Positions 9,224 through 18,119 are shown, counted from the stretch's first letter. The stretch: 64,000 nucleotides of DNA from Pigmentiphaga litoralis (GCF_014651835.1 NZ_BMXQ01000001.1:3508120-3572119); one strand, 5' to 3'. Notes: generated by a model not told the origin, from the sequence alone. Numbers and translations: made by a program.

Positions 9224-9385
9224 GTCCGCGTCCCAGTAAGTGAAACTCGATTTTGCGGACAAAGAAGCACGTCAGAAATGCGCGGAAACCGACTCGATCG
9301 TTCGAACTCGGCGGATCGGATGGCACCTGTCTGCGCCCGCCGTCTGTTCCCGCCATCGGCGACTCCCTTAGTACATGCCGCCGCC

Positions 9386-9757
9386 TCAAACCAGCTTCAG
9401 CTTCCGCAATGCCGCCGGCACCAGTTCGAACAACGGCTTCTGCACGATCGTGGCGATCAGCGTGCCCTTGCCGCGGATCTGCATGTCCAGCTTGGCGTAA
9501 TCGTAGGCTTCGGCAAAGGTCGGAAAGTCGCCGCGACCCAACCTCATCAGCGCCGCCACACGGCACGCATCGTCGTTGGGCAGGGCGTCCAGCACGTCCA
9601 GGGTGGTGCGGGGGCCGGCAACGCCGGAATCGACCGCGACGTGTGCCGACGATGCCGCAGACGCAAGAGCGCCCGAATCCGCGGCATGCTTGCGCGCGTC
9701 GATCGCAATCAGTTGATCAAGGGAACGCCGCAGGGTGGGGCTGATGACTTCGCTCAT
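9386..9757 (-). CDS. DUF3775-like protein
   Basis: A 123-residue protein whose centre, CRVAALMRLGRGDFPTFAEA, resembles the core of the DUF3775 family, in which a helix ends in a conserved (W/L)xGRGD motif. The rest is helical with an acidic and alanine-rich middle. The function of the family is unknown. The gene is isolated, with the small unknown gene downstream and a 375-base gap to dsbA upstream. Confidence 0.6.
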   Translation of the reverse strand: MSEVISPTLRRSLDQLIAIDARKHAADSGALASAASSAHVAVDSGVAGPRTTLDVLDALPNDDACRVAALMRLGRGDFPTFAEAYDYAKLDMQIRGKGTLIATIVQKPLFELVPAALRKLKLV

Positions 9758-10024
9758 GGGCGGACCTTTCAGAGAGGGGAGATAAGCACGTGGATGCGCC
9801 GCCGCAGTCTGGTGGGCGGCGACAGCGCGTCGATGATAGAGACGTGCCCAATCCGGTAAATGCGGGGAACTACGTCAGGCGCCTGCAGCGCGCGGTGCGC
9901 CGGCACCCCAAGCCCTGCATGTAACGCCATGCCCGCATCCGTACATCCCCGTACGCCCGCCCCTGCGTATCGCCCGAGTCCCTGTGCTGGTACTCCTGTG
10001 CTGATCCCCCTGTTCCCCGTCCCC
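9758..10024. other. Intergenic gap without a recognised gene
   Basis: No frame with family resemblance was found between the DUF3775-like gene and the dsbA terminator. The stretch must hold the promoter of the DUF3775-like gene (minus strand), but no clear sigma-70 boxes stand out. Confidence 0.5.
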
Positions 10025-10025
10025 C

Positions 10026-10075
10026 CAAAACAAAACACCCCGAAAGCGAGGACATCCGTCCCACCTTCGAGGTGT
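10026..10075 (-). terminator. Rho-independent terminator of dsbA
   Basis: Read on the minus strand, arms ACACCTCGAA (10066-10075) and TTCGGGGTGT (10035-10044) pair fully with one G-U. An inner GGAC/GTCC pair lies in the loop. A T-rich tail (TTTTGTTTTG) follows. It begins 58 bases after the dsbA stop. Confidence 0.8.
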
Positions 10076-10132
10076 TGTGCACACGCAGGTCAGCCCCACC
10101 TCCCGGCACACAGCCGGGAGACGCAACCCGTC

Positions 10133-10795
10133 TTACTTTGCGCCGCCTTCCTTGCGCGCCTGCGCAATCAGGAAGTCCGCCACTTGCAGCGCCGCGGCAT
10201 TGCTGCCTGCCTGCGCCGGGGACGTCAGATACTTGCCGTTGATGGCCAGGGTCGGCACGCCGTCGATCTTGTACGACTCCGACAGCTTTGCGGCGCGCTG
10301 CACCTTGGACTGCACGCCAAACGAGTTATACGCGGCGGTGAACTGCGCCTTGTCCAGGCCGTTCTTTTGCGCCCAGTCGGCGATGCGGTCGGCCGTGTTC
10401 AAAGGCTGGCGCTGCTCGTGAATCGCGCTGAAGACCATGCGGTGCAGCTGGTCGACCTTGCCTAGCGCTTCCAGCGTGTAGTACAGGCGCTGTTGCGGTT
10501 CCATGCCGGCGTTGAACTTGACCGGCACGCGCTTGATCACGACGTCGGCAGGCTGCTTCTTGATCCAGGTTTCAAGACTGGGTTCCAGCGCATTGCAGTG
10601 CGGGCAGCTGTACCAGAAGAACTCGGTGACTTCGATCTTGCCCTGCGACTCGGTCTGCTGCGGCTGCGCCAGGCGGGTGTATTCCGTGCCTTCACGGAAT
10701 TGCTGGGCCGAAGCCATCGACGGCAGAAGGGCCACGGAAGCCGCGGCAAACGCAAGACCCGTCAGAAGACGGCTAACAGAACGACGACCGATCAT
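10133..10795 (-). CDS. dsbA: Thiol:disulfide interchange protein DsbA
   Basis: A 220-residue periplasmic oxidase that introduces disulfides into exported proteins and is itself reoxidised by DsbB. A cleavable signal peptide (residues 1-30, ending MASA) is followed by the thioredoxin fold with active site Cys64-Pro-His-Cys67, the classical DsbA dipeptide. The cis-proline loop is GVPTLAIN. The ATG has an AGGGAA ribosome site. It follows the SPOR-domain gene by about 100 bases containing a perfect 8-bp hairpin, and ends in a strong terminator. The argS-SPOR-dsbA order is one I recall from Bordetella-type genomes. Confidence 0.95.
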   Translation of the reverse strand: MIGRRSVSRLLTGLAFAAASVALLPSMASAQQFREGTEYTRLAQPQQTESQGKIEVTEFFWYSCPHCNALEPSLETWIKKQPADVVIKRVPVKFNAGMEPQQRLYYTLEALGKVDQLHRMVFSAIHEQRQPLNTADRIADWAQKNGLDKAQFTAAYNSFGVQSKVQRAAKLSESYKIDGVPTLAINGKYLTSPAQAGSNAAALQVADFLIAQARKEGGAK

Positions 10796-10827
10796 GGAAT
10801 TTCCCTATGTATGCAAGTGCCGGCCCG

Positions 10828-10847
10828 GGCGGCACCCTTGTGCCGCC
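10828..10847. other. Perfect intercistronic hairpin before dsbA
   Basis: GGCGGCAC-cctt-GTGCCGCC is an 8-bp GC-rich stem with a 4-base loop, between the SPOR gene stop and the dsbA start. No T-tract follows on either strand, so it is unlikely to be a strong terminator. It may be a processing or mRNA-stability element in the dsbA leader. Confidence 0.55.
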
Positions 10848-10896
10848 ACATGGGCGCGTGTAAGTCGGACCCGCCTTGGCAGGCCCGAGTTCCTTC

Positions 10897-11544
10897 CTAC
10901 TTTTTCACCACCGCCGCTTCGATGCCGTTTTCGGCCAGGCGCGCGCGCGAGCGGTTCATGTCATCGAGCTTGGCGAACGGGCCGAGCCGCACGCGGTTGA
11001 CGGTGCCTTTCGGGACGTCGGCCGTTTCCAGCCGGGCCTCGAAGCCCATGAACGCCAGCCGCGCCTTGAGCGCTTCGGCATCTTCGATCACGCGGAATGC
11101 GCCGACCTGCAGATAGTACGTGCCCGTGCTTTCCGGAACCGCGGGCGTTGACGGCGAGGACGGCGTACGGGCGGCCGGCGGCGTCTGGCTGGACGATCCC
11201 GGACCGGTATAGAAACTGGCAATGGGGTCGTCGTTGCGGCGTGCGTTGGGGACCGGCGCCGGTGGCGGGGCCGAGATGGCTGGCGGGCCGCTCGATGGCG
11301 GCACGGAACCGGCCGGCGCGTCCTTGCCATACAGGCTGCGGTTGGGGTCGGGCGCGTTGGCGGGGTCGACCGGCTGCTGGCTGGTGGGCGGAACGCGTGC
11401 GCTCTTGTTCACGAAAGGCACGGGCGCCTTGTTCACATAGACCGCCACCAGCACCGCAACCACCAGGCCGACCAGCAGCCCGGCGATCAGGCCGAACATG
11501 GTGCCGCCGTGTTGCCTGCGCAGGCGAGGAGAGTTCAGGGGCAT
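10897..11544 (-). CDS. SPOR-domain cell-division-type membrane protein (FtsN-like)
   Basis: A 215-residue bitopic membrane protein: short cytoplasmic N-terminus, one transmembrane helix (LIAGLLVGLVVAVLVAVYV, about residues 18-36), a long proline/serine/alanine-rich periplasmic linker, and a C-terminal SPOR domain from about residue 140 (YYLQVGAFRVIEDAEAL and RVRLGPFAKLDDM). SPOR domains bind denuded septal peptidoglycan, so a division role like FtsN is likely. It begins 7 bases after the argS stop and is surely in the argS operon. Confidence 0.88.
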   Translation of the reverse strand: MPLNSPRLRRQHGGTMFGLIAGLLVGLVVAVLVAVYVNKAPVPFVNKSARVPPTSQQPVDPANAPDPNRSLYGKDAPAGSVPPSSGPPAISAPPPAPVPNARRNDDPIASFYTGPGSSSQTPPAARTPSSPSTPAVPESTGTYYLQVGAFRVIEDAEALKARLAFMGFEARLETADVPKGTVNRVRLGPFAKLDDMNRSRARLAENGIEAAVVKK

Positions 11545-11551
11545 CGAGAGA

Positions 11552-13249
11552 TCACATCCGTTCGGGCGCGGTCACGCCCAGCAGGCTCAGGCCGTTGGCC
11601 AGTACCTGGCGGGTGGCGGCCAGCAGCGACAGGCGCGCCAGCTTGAGCGCTTCGTCGTCCACCAGCACGCGTTCGGCGTTGTAGTAGGCATGGAAGTCAG
11701 CCGCGCAGTCCTTGAGCCAGAAGGCCACGTGGTGCGGCGCCAGGTCGTTCGCGGCCATGCCGAGCATGCCGGGGAATTCGGCCAGGCGCTGCATCAGCAG
11801 GAATTCGCGTTCGGCCACCAGCAGCGATGCGTCGGCCTGGGCCAGCGTGGCCACATCGCCGCCCCAGCTGTTCAGGATAGAGCAGATGCGGGCGTGCGCG
11901 TACTGGATGTAATACACCGGGTTTTCGTCGGTCTGCTTGAGCGCCAGGTCGACGTCGAACACGAATTCGGTGTCGGCGCGGCGCTGGATCAGAAAGAAGC
12001 GCACGGCGTCACGGCCGACCCAGTCGATCAGGTCGCGCAGGGTGACATAACTGCCCGCCCGCTTGGAGATCTTGACCTCTTCTCCGCCGCGCATCACCTT
12101 GACCATCTTGTGCAGGATGTAGTCGGGGTAGCCCTTGGGGATGCCCACGCCCAGCGCCTGCAGGCCCGACCGCACGCGCGCAATGGTGCCGTGGTGGTCG
12201 GAGCCCTGGATGTTGATGGCCTTGGTGTAGCCACGTTCCCATTTGGTGACGTGGTAGGCCACGTCGGGCACGAAGTAGGTGTAGCCGCCTTCGGACTTGC
12301 GCATGACGCGGTCCTTGTCGTCCCCTTCGCCAAGCTCGGTCGTGCGCAGCCACAGCGCGCCTTCATTCTCGTAGGTGTGACCGCTGTCGATCAGCCGCTG
12401 CACCGTGTTGTCGACACGGCCCGACGTGTACAGCGAGCTTTCCAGGTAATAGTTGTCGAACTTCAGGTCGAACGCGGCCAGGTCCAGGTCCTGCTCGCGG
12501 CGCAGGTAGGCCACCGCAAAGCGCCGGATGTCTTCCATGTTCTCGACATCGCCCGACGCGGTGACCGGTTCGGCATCGGCCGCCTGCACCGTCTTGCCGG
12601 CCTTGAAGTCTTGGGCGATCTCGGCAATGTATTCGCCGCGATAGCCGTCAGCCGGGAAGTCCGGGTGCGTGGTGTCGATACCGCGCGCGCGTGCCTGCAC
12701 GCTGACGGCCAGGTTATGGATCTGGTTGCCAGCGTCGTTGTAATAGAACTCGCGATGCACATCCCAGCCGCCGGCGCCGAACAGGCGGCACAGCGCGTCG
12801 CCCAAGGCGGCCTGGCGGGCATGGCCCACATGCAGCGGACCGGTCGGATTGGCGGAAACGAATTCGACGATGACCTTGCGGCCGATGGACGGCGCGCGGC
12901 CAAATTCAGCGCCGCGCACGCGGATGGCGTCGATCACGGCCTGTTTGGCGGCGGGGGCGATCCGCAGGTTGATGAAGCCCGGACCCGCGATCTCGGCGCT
13001 CGCGATCAACGCGGTGGCGCCCGGCTGGGCCATCAGGGATTCGACGATCTGCTGTGCGAGGTCTCGGGGATTGCGCTTGAGCGGTTTGGCGATCTGCATC
13101 GCCACGTTGGTCGCCACGTCGCCATGAGAGGCAGCCTTGGGGCGTTCCAGGAGCAGCGTGGGAGTCGCCTCGGGGGCAACGGCCTGAACGGCGGCGCCGA
13201 TCAGGCTGAGAAGTTGTACCTGTTGCTCGGGGAGCATGGAATAGGACAT
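11552..13249 (-). CDS. argS: Arginyl-tRNA synthetase
   Basis: A 565-residue class I aminoacyl-tRNA synthetase that charges tRNA-Arg. The order is an Arg-tRNA-synthetase N-terminal additional domain (residues 1-100), a Rossmann catalytic core with HIGH-type motif [16 protein letters not shown], a KMSKS-equivalent VKISKRAG, and the all-helical DALR anticodon-binding domain at the C-terminus. Length matches the family. Two ATGs four codons apart are possible starts; the upstream one is used. It heads the argS-SPOR-dsbA transcription unit. Confidence 0.97.
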   Translation of the reverse strand: MSYSMLPEQQVQLLSLIGAAVQAVAPEATPTLLLERPKAASHGDVATNVAMQIAKPLKRNPRDLAQQIVESLMAQPGATALIASAEIAGPGFINLRIAPAAKQAVIDAIRVRGAEFGRAPSIGRKVIVEFVSANPTGPLHVGHARQAALGDALCRLFGAGGWDVHREFYYNDAGNQIHNLAVSVQARARGIDTTHPDFPADGYRGEYIAEIAQDFKAGKTVQAADAEPVTASGDVENMEDIRRFAVAYLRREQDLDLAAFDLKFDNYYLESSLYTSGRVDNTVQRLIDSGHTYENEGALWLRTTELGEGDDKDRVMRKSEGGYTYFVPDVAYHVTKWERGYTKAINIQGSDHHGTIARVRSGLQALGVGIPKGYPDYILHKMVKVMRGGEEVKISKRAGSYVTLRDLIDWVGRDAVRFFLIQRRADTEFVFDVDLALKQTDENPVYYIQYAHARICSILNSWGGDVATLAQADASLLVAEREFLLMQRLAEFPGMLGMAANDLAPHHVAFWLKDCAADFHAYYNAERVLVDDEALKLARLSLLAATRQVLANGLSLLGVTAPERM

Positions 13250-13380
13250 CGCGGGGGTAAGTAAGAGGGCAATCTTAACAGCCGCAGGCGTCGGGGACTA
13301 ACGCGCGAGGCGCCGGTGTGGTGTTTTGGCGGACGGATTCCAGGTGGCTCATGCCAGGTGTAAACCGCTTGTCAGACCCT

Positions 13381-13505
13381 GCCTGACACAGGAAAGCGAC
13401 GTCTTAAGCATATAGCTTTTAGTAATTAAACGAGTCGAATCAAGGCAAATACAATATATAAAGTCATAAAAACACTTCGCCATATCACTTGAGGCTCTAA
13501 CGATC
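13381..13505 (+). promoter_or_regulatory. AT-rich activator-type promoter of the ABC importer
   Basis: An AT-rich island, sharply different from the surrounding GC-rich DNA, precedes the ABC operon. A good -10 box TACAAT lies at 13450-13455, but no matching -35 hexamer exists at 16-18 bases. That suggests an activator such as CysB or Cbl, which use AT-rich sites at sulfur-starvation genes. Confidence 0.45.
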
Positions 13506-14573
13506 ATGAAGCGATTCTTCGCGTCGGCAACGCTGGCCCTGGGCTTGGGACTGGGCGCTTTCAGCGCGACCGCCGCGGCCGCGCCCCTCGAAATCGGCTA
13601 TCTGCCAATCATTCCCGCGGCGCAGCTATTCATTGCGCGCGAAGAGGGCACGCTGCCGGCCGAAGGCGGTGCGCCCAAGCTCGTGCAGTTCCAGAGCGGC
13701 CCGGCGCTGGTCCAGGCGCTGCTGGCCGGCCAGCTCGACATTGCGTACGTGGGCATCGGCCCCGCGCTGGTCGCGCGTGGCAAGGGTGCCGACGTCAAGG
13801 TCGTCGCGTCCAACATCGTCGAGCAGGTCAGCTTCGTGGCGATGGGCGATCTGGCGCCCTACTTTGCGTCGGGCGACGCCGGCACCGCGTTCGCACGCTT
13901 CGCCAAGGACAAGGGCCGCCAGCCGGTCATCGCCAGCTATCCCAAGGGCGCCGTGCCCGAAGCGGCCCTGCAATACTGGCTTCGCAACCGCATCAACGCC
14001 GATCCGAACAGCCTCAAGCTGATCACGCAGGGTGAATCGCAGATCCAGCAGGCGCTGCTGACCGGCGCGATCGACGGCGCCGCGATTCTGGAACCGACCG
14101 TCACGACGGTACTGACGCGCGCGCCGCAAGCGCGTGTGGTTGCCCGAGGCAACGATCTGTTCCCGCGCCAGCCCGGCGCCGTGCTGCTGGTGCGTGAAAA
14201 GCTGATTCGCGAACAGCCGGCCGTGGTGCAGGCACTGGTGACCCGCCACATTGCCGCGACCCGGTTGCTGGACACGCAACCCGCCAAAGCCGCACCGGCC
14301 GTGCAGAAGTACGTAGGCGGTGGACGTCTGCCGGTCGATATCGTCGAGAAGGCCATCCGCAATTCCAAGGGACAGTTCGTGGCGGACCCGAACACCATCA
14401 TCGCGGCCACCCTGGTGCTGCAGAAGTTCCAGGCCGAGACTGGCACGCTGGAAGGCCCCCCGGTCGACGTGACCAAGCTGTTCGACACGCAGTTCTATGA
14501 TGCGGCCGTCAAATCCGCGGCCGCCCCGGCAAAGGCCGCTCCCTCGGCCGCCAAGCCTGCGACAGTCCGATAA
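13506..14573 (+). CDS. ABC transporter substrate-binding protein, sulfonate/nitrate/taurine type
   Basis: A 355-residue periplasmic receptor of the NMT1/SsuA-TauA class. The signal peptide ends near residue 26 (SATAAAAP). The mature start LEIGYLPIIPAAQLFIARE and the LVQALLAGQLDIAYVGIGPAL segment are typical of sulfonate, taurine or nitrate receptors. An unusual Ala/Pro/Lys-rich tail of about 20 residues closes the protein (APAKAAPSAAKPATV). First gene of a three-gene importer. No desulfonating monooxygenase (ssuD/tauD) is nearby, so the ligand is not settled. Confidence 0.88.
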   Translation: MKRFFASATLALGLGLGAFSATAAAAPLEIGYLPIIPAAQLFIAREEGTLPAEGGAPKLVQFQSGPALVQALLAGQLDIAYVGIGPALVARGKGADVKVVASNIVEQVSFVAMGDLAPYFASGDAGTAFARFAKDKGRQPVIASYPKGAVPEAALQYWLRNRINADPNSLKLITQGESQIQQALLTGAIDGAAILEPTVTTVLTRAPQARVVARGNDLFPRQPGAVLLVREKLIREQPAVVQALVTRHIAATRLLDTQPAKAAPAVQKYVGGGRLPVDIVEKAIRNSKGQFVADPNTIIAATLVLQKFQAETGTLEGPPVDVTKLFDTQFYDAAVKSAAAPAKAAPSAAKPATVR

Positions 14574-14579
14574 AGCGCG

Positions 14580-15356
14580 ATGGCCTTGTCTGTTTCCCGT
14601 TCTTCGGGCGCCGTGACGCGCATCGTGTATGGCGTCGCCGGAGTCGTCCTTTTCGTCCTGCTGTGGAAGGCCGCCGGCGTGTTCGCCTGGGTGCGCCCCG
14701 GCACCCTGCCCGACCCGTTCCTGCTGCCTGACGCCTTCCTGCAGGAATGGCAATCCGACCGCCTGCTGCCCGCTGTCGGCTCCAGCCTGATCCATTACTT
14801 CTGGGGGCTGGGGCTGGGTACGCTGTTCGGCATCCTGGTCGGCATGGCAGCGGCGACGGTACACCGCTTTGACATGCTGCAGGCCTATCTGGCGCGCATC
14901 CTGCGGCCGATCCCGCCGCTGGCGTGGGTAGTGTTTGCCATCGCGTGGTTCAAGGTCAGCCATGCCGGCGCGGCCTTCGTGATCGCCATTGGCGTGTTCT
15001 GGGTCAACTACTTTGCAACCTATAGCGCGGTGCGCAACATCGATCCCCGCTTTTATGAACTGGCCCGCAGTTTCGGCCAGGGCAGCTACTGGCGCCGCGC
15101 CCGCAGCATCACGCTGCCTGCGATTGCGCCCGGCACGCTGGCCGGTGTGCGGACTGGCATTGGCCAGGCGTGGATGACGCTGATCGCTGCCGAATTGCTG
15201 GGCGTGCCCGGCATGGGCCAGGAAATGAACGCGGCAGCCGGCGTCGGCGCGTACGAAGCCGTCGTGATCTACATGCTGGCCATCTCGCTGGTCTATGCGC
15301 TGTGCGACCTGGTGTACGGACTGATCGAACGGAGGGTGCTCGCATGGCGTCCGTAA
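14580..15356 (+). CDS. ABC transporter permease, SsuC/TauC type
   Basis: A 258-residue inner-membrane permease with about six hydrophobic segments. The EAA-type cytoplasmic loop that docks the ATPase is ELARSFGQGSYWRRARSITL. It starts 6 bases after the receptor stop and overlaps the ATPase gene start by 13 bases, indicating translational coupling. With its neighbours it forms a complete importer for an organosulfur or related anion. Confidence 0.9.
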   Translation: MALSVSRSSGAVTRIVYGVAGVVLFVLLWKAAGVFAWVRPGTLPDPFLLPDAFLQEWQSDRLLPAVGSSLIHYFWGLGLGTLFGILVGMAAATVHRFDMLQAYLARILRPIPPLAWVVFAIAWFKVSHAGAAFVIAIGVFWVNYFATYSAVRNIDPRFYELARSFGQGSYWRRARSITLPAIAPGTLAGVRTGIGQAWMTLIAAELLGVPGMGQEMNAAAGVGAYEAVVIYMLAISLVYALCDLVYGLIERRVLAWRP

Positions 15357-16084
15357 TGGAATTCGACCGCCTCAGCTACACCCATCCGGGTGCTGCGGGC
15401 CCTGTCATCCAGGACCTGTCGCTGGCCATCGAAGCCGGCAGCTTCGTGGCCGTGGTGGGGGGCTCGGGCGTCGGCAAGTCCACTTTGCTGCGCACGGCGG
15501 CCGGCCTGATCGAACCCGGTGGCGGCACCATGCGATTTACGCTGCCGCAGCGCCCTGGCCGCCGGCGCCGCGCCGTGGTCTTCCAGGACGGCCGCCTGCT
15601 GCCCTGGCGCACCGTGGCCGACAACGTCGCCTACGGACTGGAAACACTGGATATCGACGCGGCGCAGAAACGCGAACGCGTGGCCGAAGCCCTGGCGCTG
15701 ACAGGCCTGGCCGAGTACGGCGATCGCTGGCCGCACCAGTTGTCGGGCGGTCAGGCGCAGCGTGTGGGTATCGCCCGCGCGCTGGCCGTCAAACCCGACA
15801 TCCTGTTGATGGACGAACCCTTCAGCGCGGTGGATGCATTGACCCGCCGCAAGCTGCAGGCCGAACTCATACGCCTGTGGCAAGCGAGCCAGTCGGCCGT
15901 CATGTTCGTGACGCACGACATCGATGAAGCCGTGTTTCTGGCGGACCGCGTGGTGGTGTTGGGCGGACAGCCGGCGTCGGTCGTCGAAAACCTGGCGATC
16001 GACCTGCCACGGCCACGCGACCGAACGAACCCGGCCTTTGCGGATGCCGTGGCGCATTTGTCGGCGCGGCTGGGCGTCGAATAG
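15344..16084 (+). CDS. ABC transporter ATP-binding protein, SsuB/TauB type
   Basis: A 246-residue ATPase. Walker A is GGSGVGKST, the Q-loop is VVFQDGRLLPW, the signature is [15 protein letters not shown], and Walker B is ILLMDEPFSAVD. The H-loop is MFVTHDIDEA. The ATG at 15344 has GGAGG eight bases upstream, inside the permease gene. Last gene of the importer operon. A hairpin follows the stop but its T-tract lies on the other strand. Confidence 0.92.
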   Translation: MASVMEFDRLSYTHPGAAGPVIQDLSLAIEAGSFVAVVGGSGVGKSTLLRTAAGLIEPGGGTMRFTLPQRPGRRRRAVVFQDGRLLPWRTVADNVAYGLETLDIDAAQKRERVAEALALTGLAEYGDRWPHQLSGGQAQRVGIARALAVKPDILLMDEPFSAVDALTRRKLQAELIRLWQASQSAVMFVTHDIDEAVFLADRVVVLGGQPASVVENLAIDLPRPRDRTNPAFADAVAHLSARLGVE

Positions 16085-16086
16085 AC

Positions 16087-16123
16087 AGAAAACGGCCGGC
16101 ACGCAAACATCGCATGCCGGCCG
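16087..16123 (-). terminator. Terminator downstream of the tannase gene
   Basis: Perfect 9-bp stem CGGCCGGCA (16093-16101) / TGCCGGCCG (16115-16123). Read on the minus strand it is followed by GTTTTCTGT, so it mainly ends the tannase transcript. The stem could also act on the converging ABC operon. Confidence 0.7.
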
Positions 16124-16199
16124 GCGGGATCATTGATTGGCGGCGCGGCGGATCCCTCCGTTCAAGGGTCCACCGCGCATCGACTTTTCCTGCTTCAGC

Positions 16200-17930
16200 T
16201 TACGGTGCCGACACCGCGCACCGATAGCTTTCTGCCTTGCTGGCGTCCCCCGACACATATTGCGGGTAGTTGGGGTAGCGGCACATTGGCCGCGATGCCA
16301 GCGTCGTGAACGGCGCGGTCGTCGCGTTGCGCACCTGCACCAGCGCATCGGCCGGCGGCTGACCGGACGTCACCCAGCCATCCAGCGCACCCAGCAGGTC
16401 ATACGTGGTCGGGACTTCGGCGCCGGTCGTCAGGCTGGCCGCGGTACCGCCGTGCGATGACGCGGGCGACACGTACAGGCGCAGGAAACTGTCGACGTTG
16501 GCCTGCCCCATCGTGCTCACCACGTTCTGCACATAGTTGATGCCCGCCATCGGGCTCTGCGCCATGTCGCCAGTGTTTTCGCGAATGATCAGCTTGCCGC
16601 CCCGTGCGCGAAACGCCGCCAGGTTGGGATTGCTGGCATCCATCAGTTCCGACACCGCCTTGATCCGCGCTTCAAAGGCGGACGGGTTGAAGGTGCGCAC
16701 ATCGAAATTGGCATCGCGCGCAATCACATACCGAGCGTAGCTGCTGCCGTAGATCACACCGCGGGCGTCCGTCGCCAATGGTGTGGGCACCGTCGGCACC
16801 ACACCTGTGGAAATCCACCGGCCCAGGCCCTCACCGCCCAGCTGGATCTCACCGCCGAACAGGCGACCCGGATAGGTCGTGCTGCCATTGGCAACGGCGA
16901 ACGGCAACACGGTCGGACCGTAGGTCGCCTGCAAGGTCGCCAATTGAGGATCCGACAGACAGCCCGGTCCGGTATCGGCGCCCGCCACGCAGCGCAGGCT
17001 TTGCAGATTCATCTTCGATGCGCACGCCAGATAGTTGCTCACAACCCCATCGGCCGCGCCATCCAGTGCGTCGCACGTGTCATTCACGGCTTTGGCAAAG
17101 GCGCTGATCTTGGCGGTGCTGAGCGCGCCGCCCGTAAATTGCGGCTTGCTGAAGTTGATGAAGCCATTGAACAGCCCGGTCCAATAAATGACCGGCACGA
17201 CCGACACGATGCCGTCGAAGTCCGCCGGATATCGCTGCGCCATCATCAAGCCTTCGCGCCCGCCTTCAGACCCGCCGTAGTAGTACTGCTTGGCGGGCTT
17301 GCGCAGGTAATAGCTTCCCATCAGGCTATGCGCCACGTCCTTGACCTTCTTGTACGACGCATGCGCGAAGTTCACGAACATTTCGTCGTTCAACGCGAAC
17401 CGGCCGGGGTCGGTCGCGTTGTAGGCCGCAGCGTCGTGCCCCGAATCCGTGCCGAACATGGCATAGCCCTGCGTGATCGGCAGGGGCTGCCCGGCCGGTG
17501 CGTCGCGCAGGGGCGCCAGGCTGTTCACCAGGCTGCCATTGAAACCACCCCCACCTACCATGACCGCCTTTTCGTTCCAGGTCAGCGGCAGGTTGACCTG
17601 GAAAACGATGGGATCGGCGCCCGCCGCCGTCGGCGCAATCGACCCCGACACCCGGCAATATTCCGGCGTTGGCGCAGCGCCTGTCGTGGCAGCCACGACT
17701 GCGGCGGCCGTGACGGTCGCGGGCGCGCTGGGCAGGCCGATGTCGGCAGCCGCCACGGTCCTGCCGGTCAGCGTCGGGCATGCCGTGCGCAGCGACGCGG
17801 CGTCCGGCACCGGACGCGCAGTGGGCGTCGTGTCATCGTCATCGCCGCCGCATCCGGCAAGCAATGCCGGCACGCTTACGACGGCGGCAAGCGCGGCCCA
17901 TCGACGAAGGGCATCAGGGTGGATCAACAT
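16200..17930 (-). CDS. Tannase/feruloyl esterase-family lipoprotein lacking the active-site disulfide
   Basis: A 576-residue alpha/beta hydrolase of the tannase/feruloyl esterase family. A lipoprotein signal ends in the lipobox LAGC with acylated Cys27, followed by an Asp-rich linker. The nucleophile elbow is GGSEGG (Ser221). The likely acid is Asp455 in NTGDMAQ and the likely base is His493 in SSHGG. Classical members have a CS-D-HC signature in which Cys residues next to Ser and His form a disulfide. Here both are Gly. Start 17930 has GAGGAG upstream. It stands alone and ends in its own terminator. It probably hydrolyses plant phenolic esters or another aromatic ester at the outer membrane. 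Confidence 0.85.
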   Translation of the reverse strand: MLIHPDALRRWAALAAVVSVPALLAGCGGDDDDTTPTARPVPDAASLRTACPTLTGRTVAAADIGLPSAPATVTAAAVVAATTGAAPTPEYCRVSGSIAPTAAGADPIVFQVNLPLTWNEKAVMVGGGGFNGSLVNSLAPLRDAPAGQPLPITQGYAMFGTDSGHDAAAYNATDPGRFALNDEMFVNFAHASYKKVKDVAHSLMGSYYLRKPAKQYYYGGSEGGREGLMMAQRYPADFDGIVSVVPVIYWTGLFNGFINFSKPQFTGGALSTAKISAFAKAVNDTCDALDGAADGVVSNYLACASKMNLQSLRCVAGADTGPGCLSDPQLATLQATYGPTVLPFAVANGSTTYPGRLFGGEIQLGGEGLGRWISTGVVPTVPTPLATDARGVIYGSSYARYVIARDANFDVRTFNPSAFEARIKAVSELMDASNPNLAAFRARGGKLIIRENTGDMAQSPMAGINYVQNVVSTMGQANVDSFLRLYVSPASSHGGTAASLTTGAEVPTTYDLLGALDGWVTSGQPPADALVQVRNATTAPFTTLASRPMCRYPNYPQYVSGDASKAESYRCAVSAP

Positions 17931-17968
17931 GGCAGTCTCCTCGGTAACGTTAACAATGTCACGGCCGA

Positions 17969-18021
17969 GCATGCAAGTTAGTGCTCAATCCGGCAGGCAG
18001 ATAGTGCATTAAGTTGCATGC
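17969..18021. repeat. Long inverted repeat upstream of the tannase gene
   Basis: GCATGCAAGTTAGTGC (17969-17984) and GCATTAAGTTGCATGC (18006-18021) are reverse complements at 14 of 16 positions, separated by 21 bases. The repeat lies 38 bases upstream of the tannase ATG in the gap shared with the dsrE-like gene. It looks like a pair of regulator sites; no regulator gene adjoins it. Confidence 0.6.
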
Positions 18022-18052
18022 TGCCGTCGCTAGGGCCTTACCCTTGGCGCGG

Positions 18053-18078
18053 GTGCGCCTTCTACGTGCGCCTTCTAC
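18053..18078 (+). repeat. Perfect 13-bp tandem duplication
   Basis: GTGCGCCTTCTAC occurs twice with no gap. The second copy ends in TAC, which starts a good -10 box TACAAT (18076-18081) for the dsrE-like gene. Confidence 0.75.
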
Positions 18079-18119
18079 AATTGACCGGCCACCCGCCCGC
18101 CCTTTCAGGAATCCTCCCT

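Noticed and set aside
10828-10847. Hairpin before dsbA as a terminator
   Set aside because: Perfect stem but no T-tract on either strand; kept only as a structural element.
11498-13264. A 588-codon plus-strand frame
   Set aside because: Antisense to argS and the SPOR gene; composition typical of a complementary-strand shadow.
13506-16084. Calling the importer ssuABC or tauABC
   Set aside because: No ssuD, tauD or other desulfonation gene is near, and the receptor class also covers nitrate and other anions.
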